Source: Corynebacterium pygosceleis
Lineage (GTDB): Bacteria; Actinomycetota; Actinomycetes; Mycobacteriales; Mycobacteriaceae
NCBI RefSeq assembly: GCF_016595275.2
Contig: NZ_JAENIQ020000005.1
Coordinates: 1-64,000, forward strand
DNA: 64,000 bases
Reading direction: 5' to 3'
Shown here: in pieces, positions 57,274-64,000 of the stretch
Numbering within the stretch: position 1 is the first letter of the stretch
Layout: the number at the start of each line of letters is the position of its first letter
Notes under the pieces: model-generated
Told to the model about the DNA's origin: nothing
The model's database searches: none
The model's input: the letters and a program-made list of their open reading frames with translations, nothing else
Program-made: the position numbers and the translations under genes

Positions 57274-58107
57274 ATGCCCGTACGCGTCGTCACGGATTCC
57301 GCGGCCTGTCTACCCGACGCCGTCGTTGATGACCTCGACATCACCGTCATCGACCTGCACGTGATGCGCAACGGGAGAGACCGTTCGACCTCGGGGCTGT
57401 CCGCCCTGGAACTGGTGGCGGTCTACGCGCGGCAGCTGGAACGCGGCGGTGACGACGGTGTGCTCGCTCTTCACCTGTCCAAGGAACTGTCCTCCACCTG
57501 GTCGAACGCCGTGACCGCCGCGGCCGTCTTCGAGGATGATCTCGTCCGGGTCGTGGACACCTCCTCCATGGGCATGGGGGTCGGAGCGGCGGTCATGGCC
57601 GCGGCGCGGCTGGCACAGGACGGCGCGGACCTCGAGACCTGCTACGACGCGGCCGTCGACGTCCTCGACCGTGGTGACATGTGGCTGTACGTGCACCGGA
57701 TGGACGAACTGCGCCGTTCCGGCCGGTTGTCGGCCGCGACACAACTGATCTCCACCGTGCCGACGGGACTGGCGAACCGGCCCATCCTGCATCTGCGGGA
57801 CGGTCGGCTGGAGATTCTGGCCAAGACCCGCACCCAGTCGAAGGGGCTGGCGAAACTCGTCGAGCTCTCCTGCCACGATGTCGGCGACACACCGGTGTTC
57901 GCCGCGGTGCAGCAGCATGAGGCGCGGGAAGCCGCCCGGGCACTGGTGCAGATGCTCACGGATCGACTGCCCGAGGGATCGACGCTGATGCTGGTCGACA
58001 TGGACCCGGTGCTCGCGGTCCACTCCGGTCCCGGCGCGGTCGCCGTGTCCATGGTCCACTCGGCGGACGCAGCCGAACTCGCCGACGGGATCTCCACAGG
58101 CGACTAG
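57274..58107 (+). CDS. DegV-family fatty-acid-binding protein
   Basis: A 277-residue DegV (FakB-like) protein. VRVVTDSAACLP at the N-terminus carries the TDS motif that binds the fatty acid carboxylate; VDTSSMGMGVGAAVM near residue 90 is the second lipid-binding loop. FakB proteins present fatty acids to a kinase, FakA, for phospholipid synthesis. No fakA is seen in this window. GAGGAG precedes the ATG. The gene follows gpgP, as in M. tuberculosis. Confidence 0.9.
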   Translation: MPVRVVTDSAACLPDAVVDDLDITVIDLHVMRNGRDRSTSGLSALELVAVYARQLERGGDDGVLALHLSKELSSTWSNAVTAAAVFEDDLVRVVDTSSMGMGVGAAVMAAARLAQDGADLETCYDAAVDVLDRGDMWLYVHRMDELRRSGRLSAATQLISTVPTGLANRPILHLRDGRLEILAKTRTQSKGLAKLVELSCHDVGDTPVFAAVQQHEAREAARALVQMLTDRLPEGSTLMLVDMDPVLAVHSGPGAVAVSMVHSADAAELADGISTGD

Positions 58108-58171
58108 CTGCGGGATCCCGGTTCATGCACATCGCGCCCGGCACCGGCGTCGGAGGGGGACCGGTGCGGCG

Positions 58172-58177
58172 TACATT
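58172..58177 (+). promoter_or_regulatory. -10 element upstream of comEA
   Basis: TACATT ends 8 nt before ATG 58186 and there is no ribosome-binding site. Confidence 0.4.
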
Positions 58178-58185
58178 CCCCCGGT

Positions 58186-58848
58186 ATGCGCCAGCGGATC
58201 ATCGACAGACTCGCCGAACTCTCCCGCCCCACCGGTGAGGAGGACCTCCTGGACGTCGCGTTTCCCCGCCCCCGGCTACAGGTCACGCTGAGACAGGGGG
58301 TCCTCGCGCTCGCCGCGACGGGGGTTCTCCTCCTCGGCTGGCTGATGTTCCGGGCCCCTGACCCCGCCTCAGCCCCGGTCATCGCCGTGGCGGCGTCCAC
58401 GTCCACCGGAGAGACTCCACTCCGGGACCCGGTGGCGGAGACGATGGTGGTCTCCGTGGTGGGGGCCGTGGAGCGTCCCGGCCTCCACGAACTTCCCGCC
58501 GACAGCCGCGCCGCCGACGCATTGACCGTGGCGGGGGTGCTGCCCGGTGCGGACACCCGGAACATCAATCTGGCCGCCCGTCTCGTCGACGGCATGCAGC
58601 TGACGGTTCCCCTGCCCGGTGAATCGCCCCTCGCATCGGGTCCCGGTGCGGCGGATACCCCGGTGTCCCTGAACTCGGCGACGGCGGAACAACTGGAGTC
58701 CCTGCCCGGGATCGGTGCCGCCACCAGTGCCGCGATCATCACCCACCGGGCGGAGCACGGCGGATTCTCCGCTGTCGGGGATCTCGTCGCGGTGCCGGGT
58801 ATCGGGCCCGCGAAGCTCGCCCGGCTCGAGGGGCTGGTCACCCTGTGA
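58186..58848 (+). CDS. comEA: ComEA-like DNA-binding protein
   Basis: A 220-residue membrane-anchored DNA receptor. A single hydrophobic segment lies near residues 35-50 (LAATGVLLLGWLMF), followed by a SLBB-type domain (VSVVGAVERPGLHELP, residues about 87-145) and a C-terminal helix-hairpin-helix pair (LNSATAEQLESLPGIG and DLVAVPGIGPAKL, residues 160-218) that binds double-stranded DNA without sequence preference. It overlaps comEC by 4 nt. In competent bacteria ComEA hands DNA to ComEC; whether this organism takes up DNA is not known. Confidence 0.9.
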   Translation: MRQRIIDRLAELSRPTGEEDLLDVAFPRPRLQVTLRQGVLALAATGVLLLGWLMFRAPDPASAPVIAVAASTSTGETPLRDPVAETMVVSVVGAVERPGLHELPADSRAADALTVAGVLPGADTRNINLAARLVDGMQLTVPLPGESPLASGPGAADTPVSLNSATAEQLESLPGIGAATSAAIITHRAEHGGFSAVGDLVAVPGIGPAKLARLEGLVTL

Positions 58849-60254
58849 CCGAGTTGCGGCTCCTGCCGTCCGCCGTTGCCGTGTGGGTGGCCGTCGCCGT
58901 GGTTCTGGTGACCAGATCGGGATGGCCGGGCGTCATACCCGTCATCGCGGGCGCGGGGGCCGCGGTACTGTGCCGTGCCCCCGGCCAGGCTCTCCTGGTC
59001 ACGGGCTGCGGTGCGTTTGCGGTGATCACCACCTGGATCCGCGTGAGGGCCGCCGACCAGCACCGTCTCACGACGGTGCGGAGAACGGTGTCGGACGGAC
59101 GGGTCGTCACCGGTCCCACGGAGATCGCGGACGGGACGTGGCTGCTGCGCCTCAGGCTCCCCGGCTATCCGGCCGACGTACCCGTTTTCCTCCGCGGACA
59201 CGAGAGACCCCCGGCCGTCGTCGGTTCAACGGTACGGGTCGACGCCGTGGTCGGCGCCGCCGACCGGCCGGGAACGGGCACCGTCGTTCTCAACGCGCGT
59301 TCCCTCGTGGAACTGGAGGGCCCCTCCGGCCCGGCGTGGTTCGCCGCGCACGTCCGGGACGCGTTCGTCCGCTCGACCTCCCGCTGGATGGACCCGGAAT
59401 CGGCGGGCCTCGTCCGGGGAATGGTGCTGGGGGACACCGACGGACAGTCCGTGGAGCAGCGCCGGATGTACCTCGACACCGGGCTCTCGCACCTCTCGGC
59501 GGTCAGCGGATCCAACGTCGCCGTCGCCACCACCGCAGCGGTCCTCCTCGCCCGCGCGCTCACCCTCGGCCCCCGTGTCCAGGTCAGCTGCGCCGGGGTG
59601 ACCCTCGTCGCCTTCGTCGGGCTCGTCGGCACGGAACCGAGCGTGCTGCGCGCCGCGGTTACCGGCACCGTCGGACTCGTCGCGGTTCTCGCGTCGACCC
59701 GCGCCGAACCGGTGCACGCCCTGAACCTCGCGGTCATCATTCTCCTGTGGTGGCGCAGTGACCTCGCGGTGTCCTACGGGTTCGCGCTGTCCGTCGCAGC
59801 CACCGGAGGCATCATCATGCTGCACCCGCTGTTCCACCGCCCCCTCGCGGCGACAGGCTGGCCGGCGGTCGTCGTCCGCGCACTGTCCGTGGCCGTCGCC
59901 GCAGACATCGTGACGATGCCGATCATCGCACTCATGGCCGGGAAGATCTCCCTGGTCTCGGTCGCCGCGAACGTCCTCGTCGCCCCGGCCGTCGCCCCGG
60001 TGACCGTCATCGGACTCGGCGCGGCACTGCTCGCCGCACTCCCCGGCCCCGGGGCCGCCCTCGCCGGGCCGCTGCTGCTGCTCCTCGAACCCTGCGCCAG
60101 CTGGATCACGGGAGTCGCCCGGGTTCTGTCCGCCCTGCCCCTGTCCACGGTCCCGGTGGCGGACGGGTGGCTCGGTGTCGCCTGGGTGACCCTCGGCTGC
60201 TGCTGGGTGGTCTGGCTGATCCCGGCCTCACGTCCACCGCGGCAACGGCGGTGA
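58845..60254 (+). CDS. comEC: ComEC/Rec2-like channel protein, without a metallo-beta-lactamase domain
   Basis: A 469-residue membrane protein. It has N-terminal hydrophobic segments, an OB-like soluble region (residues about 80-160), and the competence domain: GLVRGMVLGD near 187, then LSHLSAVSGSNVAVA near 215 and seven or more helices to the C-terminus. The metallo-beta-lactamase-like domain that follows in Bacillus ComEC is absent; the protein ends in a basic SRPPRQRR tail. It should form the pore for single-stranded DNA uptake if functional. Coupled to comEA; holA follows after 62 nt. Confidence 0.88.
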   Translation: MTELRLLPSAVAVWVAVAVVLVTRSGWPGVIPVIAGAGAAVLCRAPGQALLVTGCGAFAVITTWIRVRAADQHRLTTVRRTVSDGRVVTGPTEIADGTWLLRLRLPGYPADVPVFLRGHERPPAVVGSTVRVDAVVGAADRPGTGTVVLNARSLVELEGPSGPAWFAAHVRDAFVRSTSRWMDPESAGLVRGMVLGDTDGQSVEQRRMYLDTGLSHLSAVSGSNVAVATTAAVLLARALTLGPRVQVSCAGVTLVAFVGLVGTEPSVLRAAVTGTVGLVAVLASTRAEPVHALNLAVIILLWWRSDLAVSYGFALSVAATGGIIMLHPLFHRPLAATGWPAVVVRALSVAVAADIVTMPIIALMAGKISLVSVAANVLVAPAVAPVTVIGLGAALLAALPGPGAALAGPLLLLLEPCASWITGVARVLSALPLSTVPVADGWLGVAWVTLGCCWVVWLIPASRPPRQRR

Positions 60255-60316
60255 CGTCGACCGCGTTCCTCCGTGGTGCCACGCCCGTCCCGGTCCCCAC
60301 CGGTGCCTGTGGCACG

Positions 60317-61291
60317 ATGGAACACGTGAAACCGTCACCCCCCGCCCCCGTGCACCTGATCCTCGGTGAGGAGGAGTTCCTCGCCGAGCGGGCCCGCATC
60401 GCGGTCACCACCGCCGTCCGGGATTCCCTCCCCGACGGCACCGAACTCCCCGTCACCACCATGCGGGCCGGCGACGTCAACGCCAATGAACTCGCCGAAC
60501 TCCTCAGCCCCTCCCTGTTCGGTGAGGACCGCGTCATCATCCTCACCGGCACCCAGGACGCGGGGAAGGACGCCACCGACCTCGTCCTCTCCTCGGCGAA
60601 GAACCCCGCACCCGGCATCTACCTCATCATCCTGCACACCGGTGCCGGACGGACGAAGGCGATGGTGCCGAAACTGTCGAAACTCGCTGAGGTGCACCGT
60701 GCCGACAGGGTCAAGCCGAGTGAACGGCCCGCCTTCGTCAACCAGGAGTTCCGGAACCACGGGGTGCGGGTGACCTCCGACGTCACCCGCGCACTCCTCG
60801 AGGGGGTGGGCTCCGATCTGCGGGAACTCGCCAGTGCGGTGAGCCAGCTCGTCGCCGACACCGGGGGAGAGGTCACCGAGGCGAAGGTCCGCGAGTACTA
60901 CGTCGGCGTCGCCGAGGTATCCGGTTTCGACATCGCGGATCTCGCCTGTTCCGGGCAGGTGCAACGCGCCGTCGCCTCCACCCGCCGTGCCCTCCAACTG
61001 GGGCTGTCGCCCGTGATGCTCGCCGCCGCCCTGTCGACGACCGTCGGATCCATCGCCCGCCTGTACTCCACCCGGGGCAGAATCGACGCCAACGGTCTGG
61101 CCCGGGTCGTCGGGATGCCGCCGTGGAAGGTGGAGAAGACCGCGCGGCTGGCGCGAACGTGGAACGGGGAGGCCGTGTCCGAGGCCGTGATCGTCGTCGC
61201 GGACCTCGACGCGGCGGTGAAGGGGCAGGCCGCCGACGACGGCTACGCCATCGAGCACGCGGTGCGGAGGATAGCCGAACTCGCCGGGTAG
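60317..61291 (+). CDS. holA: DNA polymerase III subunit delta
   Basis: A 324-residue clamp-loader subunit that opens the beta clamp for loading on primed DNA. PVHLILGEEEFLAERA near the N-terminus is the family start; RVIILTGTQDAGKD and SGFDIADLACSGQVQRAV in the AAA+-like and lid regions follow, with a C-terminal helical collar. ATG 60317 and GTG 60326 are both possible; the first was kept. The comEC-holA-rpsT order is common in Gram-positive bacteria. Confidence 0.93.
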   Translation: MEHVKPSPPAPVHLILGEEEFLAERARIAVTTAVRDSLPDGTELPVTTMRAGDVNANELAELLSPSLFGEDRVIILTGTQDAGKDATDLVLSSAKNPAPGIYLIILHTGAGRTKAMVPKLSKLAEVHRADRVKPSERPAFVNQEFRNHGVRVTSDVTRALLEGVGSDLRELASAVSQLVADTGGEVTEAKVREYYVGVAEVSGFDIADLACSGQVQRAVASTRRALQLGLSPVMLAAALSTTVGSIARLYSTRGRIDANGLARVVGMPPWKVEKTARLARTWNGEAVSEAVIVVADLDAAVKGQAADDGYAIEHAVRRIAELAG

Positions 61292-61318
61292 ATCCCCCGG
61301 AGCACGGACATGAAAAAG

Positions 61319-61348
61319 CCCCCTCCCGGTGACAACCGGAAAGGGGGG
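61319..61348. terminator. Terminator between holA and rpsT
   Basis: The stem CCCCCTcccGGT / ACC-ggaa-AGGGGGG is followed on the minus strand by TTTTT, so it chiefly ends rpsT and may also end holA. Confidence 0.75.
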
Positions 61349-61407
61349 TTCCCGTGTCCCGCGCCCCACCTGCATGAGCGGGCGGTGATGACGCGGGAAA
61401 GGTGGAA

Positions 61408-61671
61408 CTAGTCCATCTTGTTCAGCGCGGACGCCATGTTGGACTTCTTGTTGGCGGCGTTGTTCCGGTGGAACACGCCCTTGGTGACGGCCTTGTCCAG
61501 GGCGCGGGAGGCGACGCGCAGCTGGGCGGCGGCGTCGTCCTTCTTGCCTTCCTCGACCAGCGCACGGAACTTGCGGATCTCGGTGCGGACCGCGGAACGC
61601 ACGTGCTGGTTACGCTGGCGGCGCTCCTCGTTGGTGCGGATGCGCTTGATCTGGGACTTGATGTTAGCCAT
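61408..61671 (-). CDS. rpsT: 30S ribosomal protein S20
   Basis: An 87-residue, Lys/Arg-rich all-helical protein that binds 16S r[24 protein letters not shown] at the start (split here) and [20 protein letters not shown] at the end are diagnostic. AAGAGG precedes the ATG. It has its own promoter about 170 nt upstream and a structured leader. Confidence 0.97.
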   Translation of the reverse strand: MANIKSQIKRIRTNEERRQRNQHVRSAVRTEIRKFRALVEEGKKDDAAAQLRVASRALDKAVTKGVFHRNNAANKKSNMASALNKMD

Positions 61672-61735
61672 TGAAAATACCTCTTGAACTCGTGGTCGGG
61701 TGTGATGAAACCACCGGCCGGATCCGTCCAGACCG

Positions 61736-61753
61736 GTGACCCCTGCGGGTCAC
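61736..61753 (-). promoter_or_regulatory. Hairpin in the rpsT leader
   Basis: GTGACCC and GGGTCAC form a perfect 7-bp stem with a 4-nt loop, 65 nt before the rpsT start, inside the untranslated leader. Confidence 0.35.
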
Positions 61754-61838
61754 GGTCGCGGTGGGTGCATTCTCCTGAGCGGACCCAAGGTCCTGACCGC
61801 TCCGACACCCACGCCCGGAAAGTGAATAACAGCTTGAC

Positions 61839-61867
61839 AGAGTATCAGCCTCCGGTGAACCAGCCAA
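61839..61867 (-). promoter_or_regulatory. Promoter of rpsT
   Basis: On the minus strand TTGGCT and TACTCT are separated by 17 nt, giving a start near 61832 and a leader of about 160 nt. Confidence 0.55.
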
Positions 61868-61881
61868 ACACCGGTGCGGTG

Positions 61882-62445
61882 TCAACCCCAGCCGTAGCTG
61901 CCGCGCAGCCGGTTCGCTATCCGCTCGAACCGGTGCCGGGGGATCACCGCCCCCTGCCTGCGGATCCCGACCTCCGGAATCTCCAGGACCTTGTCCATCC
62001 GCACCCAGCACTGCCGCCCCGACTCATCCCACGGGCCGGAACCGATGCCGAGCCAGTTGTCCTCCTCGGCGTGTTCCGGGTTGGGGGAGATCACGAGCCC
62101 CAGCATGTGCTGTCTGGACCGGCCGATGACGATGATCGCCCGCTCCCGTGCCGGAGACCCCGGGCCGTCGGTGTCCACCCAGATCCACACGACCTCACCC
62201 GGATCAGCCTGGCCGTCCATGTCCGGCGCGTAGTAGATGCTGCGTGACATGGAGGCCGTCGGCTGGGTCGCGTACGTCGTCGCCGACTTGGTCGCACGGT
62301 GTGTCGGTGCCTGACCCGCCGGATTCAACCCCAGACGGTCATTGATCACCTCGAGCCCCTGGTCGAGGGGACTGTCCCCGCGACCGAGCACCGACGTCAG
62401 GGCACGGTGAAACCAGCTCTCCCCACGTCGCCTGTCATCGTCCAC
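61882..62445 (-). CDS. PemK/MazF-family protein
   Basis: A 187-residue protein. The C-terminal 115 residues match the PemK/MazF fold: PGEVVWIWVDTDGPG near residue 80, ERAIIVIGRSRQHMLGLVIS, and RQCWVRMDKVLEIP. The N-terminal 70 residues are a polar, Arg/Ser/Thr-rich extension. MazF toxins are mRNA endoribonucleases usually made with an antitoxin from an adjacent gene; none is visible beside this one, and the neighbours rpsT and lepA are core genes, so it may have another role. The start was taken at ATG 62445. Confidence 0.75.
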   Translation of the reverse strand: MDDDRRRGESWFHRALTSVLGRGDSPLDQGLEVINDRLGLNPAGQAPTHRATKSATTYATQPTASMSRSIYYAPDMDGQADPGEVVWIWVDTDGPGSPARERAIIVIGRSRQHMLGLVISPNPEHAEEDNWLGIGSGPWDESGRQCWVRMDKVLEIPEVGIRRQGAVIPRHRFERIANRLRGSYGWG

Positions 62446-62661
62446 AGCACATCAGCCTAGTCGCTCCCGCCGCGCCGGGGGCAGGTATCGGCCGGGAACG
62501 AACGGGGAACCGTCCACCCCGCCCCCACCGTGTCCCCTCGGCCCGTCCGGTCGGGACGGGACCGGGACATGCGGGAGGGGGTGGCGTCGACAGGCGTGAG
62601 ATACGGGTGTCCGGTCGGGTAGTGTCAGGAGAGCTCCAACCAGGAAGGGACCGTCACACAC

Positions 62662-64000
62662 ATGGCCGCCAATTTTGCCGAAGCTACGTACACAGACCCC
62701 AGGCAGATCCGTAACTTCTGCATCATCGCCCACATCGACCACGGGAAGTCCACCCTCGCGGACCGGATCCTGGGGCTGACCGGCGTGGTCGAGGCGCGTG
62801 ACATGCGTGACCAGTACCTGGACAACATGGACATCGAGCGCGAACGCGGCATCACCATCAAGGCGCAGAACGTGCGCCTGCCGTGGGTGCCGCGCTCCGG
62901 GGCGCACGAGGGTGAGGAGATCGTCATGCACCTCATCGACACCCCCGGCCACGTCGACTTCACCTACGAGGTCTCCCGCGCACTCGACGCCTGTGAAGGC
63001 GCTGTCCTGCTCGTCGACGCCGCCCAGGGAATCGAGGCGCAGACCCTGGCGAACCTGTACCTCGCCATGGAGAACGACCTCGAGATCATCCCCGTCCTGA
63101 ACAAGATCGATCTCCCCGCCGCCGACCCCGACAAGTTCGCCGAGGAGATCGGCCACATCATCGGCTGTGAACCCGAGGACGTCCTCCGGGTGTCCGGCAA
63201 GACCGGTGAGGGCGTTCCGGAGCTGCTCGACCGCATCTGTGAACTCGTCCCGCCGCCGAGCTCCGACAAGGGGGCCGACGCGCCCGCGCGCGCCATGATC
63301 TTCGACTCCGTCTACGACACCTACCGTGGCGTCGTCACCTACATCCGCATGGTCGACGGCACCCTCGAACCCCGCCAGAAGATCAGGATGATGTCCACCG
63401 GGGCGACCCACGAACTCCTCGAGATCGGCATCGTCAGCCCCACCCCGAAGAAGTGCGTCGGGCTCGGCCCCGGCGAGGTCGGCTACCTCATCACCGGCGT
63501 GAAGGACGTCCGCCAGTCCAAGGTCGGCGACACCATCACCTGGGCGAGCAAGGGCGCGGAGGAACCCCTCAAGGGCTACGCGGAACCCAACCCGATGGTC
63601 TACTCCGGGCTGTTCCCCATCTCCCAGGCCCAGTACCCGGACCTCCGCGACGCGCTGGACAAACTCCAGCTCAACGACGCCGCTCTCGTGTACGAACCCG
63701 AGACCTCCGTCGCCCTGGGGTTCGGTTTCCGCTGCGGCTTCCTCGGGCTGCTCCACATGGAGATCACCCGCGACCGGCTGCAACGCGAGTTCGACCTCGA
63801 CCTCATCTCCACCGCGCCGTCGGTGAGCTACCGCGTGGTCACCGAATCCGGTGAGGAGATGACCGTGCACAACCCGTCCGACTGGCCCGGCGGCAAGCCG
63901 AAGGAGGTCTGGGAACCCATCGTCAAGATGACGGTCATCGTCCCCGCCGAGTTCGTCGGAACCACCATGGAACTGTGCCAGGCCAAGCGTGGACAGATGG
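62662..64000 (+). CDS. lepA: Elongation factor 4 (LepA), C-terminus outside window
   Basis: The first 446 codons of a translational GTPase that back-translocates or remodels stalled ribosomes. G1 is [11 protein letters not shown] near residue 22, G2 in [11 protein letters not shown]3 DTPGHVDF near 93 and G4 NKIDLP near 148. The EF-G-like domains II and III follow and the LepA-specific part begins; the frame is open to the last base of the window, so the stop lies beyond 64000. AAGGAAGGG-type ribosome-binding site is about 12 nt before the ATG, and TAGTGT near 62619 may be the -10. Confidence 0.96.
   Translation, partial: MAANFAEATYTDPRQIRNFCIIAHIDHGKSTLADRILGLTGVVEARDMRDQYLDNMDIERERGITIKAQNVRLPWVPRSGAHEGEEIVMHLIDTPGHVDFTYEVSRALDACEGAVLLVDAAQGIEAQTLANLYLAMENDLEIIPVLNKIDLPAADPDKFAEEIGHIIGCEPEDVLRVSGKTGEGVPELLDRICELVPPPSSDKGADAPARAMIFDSVYDTYRGVVTYIRMVDGTLEPRQKIRMMSTGATHELLEIGIVSPTPKKCVGLGPGEVGYLITGVKDVRQSKVGDTITWASKGAEEPLKGYAEPNPMVYSGLFPISQAQYPDLRDALDKLQLNDAALVYEPETSVALGFGFRCGFLGLLHMEITRDRLQREFDLDLISTAPSVSYRVVTESGEEMTVHNPSDWPGGKPKEVWEPIVKMTVIVPAEFVGTTMELCQAKRGQM

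Overview
The window is a chromosomal stretch of a high-G+C Corynebacterium; the species cannot be named from sequence alone. The evidence is gene order and content. The run ettA, glbO, pepN, rpiB, tig, clpP1-clpP2-clpX, mdh, valS-folC, ndk, rne, rplU-rpmA, obgE, proB, unkdh, proA, nadD-rsfS-gpgP, degV, comEA-comEC-holA, rpsT, lepA is a known corynebacterial backbone, and the malate dehydrogenase, ClpX and trigger factor closely resemble Corynebacterium proteins. Codons are G/C-ending. Many genes have a TANNNT -10 hexamer only 6-8 nt before the start codon, the leaderless layout common in corynebacteria and mycobacteria.

Layout. 1-3,400: end of a sortase-anchored VaFE-repeat surface protein, tRNA-His, oligoribonuclease, a short-chain dehydrogenase and tRNA-Arg. 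3,500-11,200: a CopD-CtaG membrane protein, an accessory SSB, EttA, a thioesterase with an unknown partner, truncated haemoglobin and an MscS channel. 11,200-20,200: a second dehydrogenase, a large FAD/NAD(P)-binding protein, aminopeptidase N, a DsbA-like protein, a radical SAM/SPASM protein, RpiB and a membrane protein with a Gly/Asp/Phe tail. 20,300-24,000 is the only clearly accessory part: a small HTH protein, a stretch of about 39% G+C with a 15-codon ORF behind a strong ribosome-binding site, tRNA-Gly, an MFS exporter with debris after it, and tRNA-Pro.

24,100-37,000: trigger factor and the Clp protease genes (folding and degradation), a TetR regulator, malate dehydrogenase, valyl-tRNA synthetase, FolC with two small membrane proteins, and nucleoside diphosphate kinase. 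37,000-47,100: a very large RNase E/G, ribosomal proteins L21 and L27, an NmrA-like protein, ObgE, and proB with the 2-hydroxyacid dehydrogenase that normally lies between proB and proA. 47,150-53,520: a two-gene AddA/AddB-like helicase-nuclease operon on the minus strand, inside the otherwise conserved proB-unkdh-proA group. 53,700-64,000: proA, nadD, rsfS, a GpgP-type phosphatase, DegV, a ComEA/ComEC pair, holA, rpsT, a PemK/MazF-like protein and the start of lepA.

Most of the window is ordinary core genome. The points most worth a second look are the AddAB-like pair splitting the proline locus, the AT-rich island beside tRNA-Gly with its micro-ORF, the repeated leaderless promoters, a DsbA-family protein that has lost its second active-site cysteine, the orphan radical SAM/SPASM gene, and a PemK-like protein with no partner antitoxin. 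I found no CRISPR array, IS element, rRNA operon or intact prophage.
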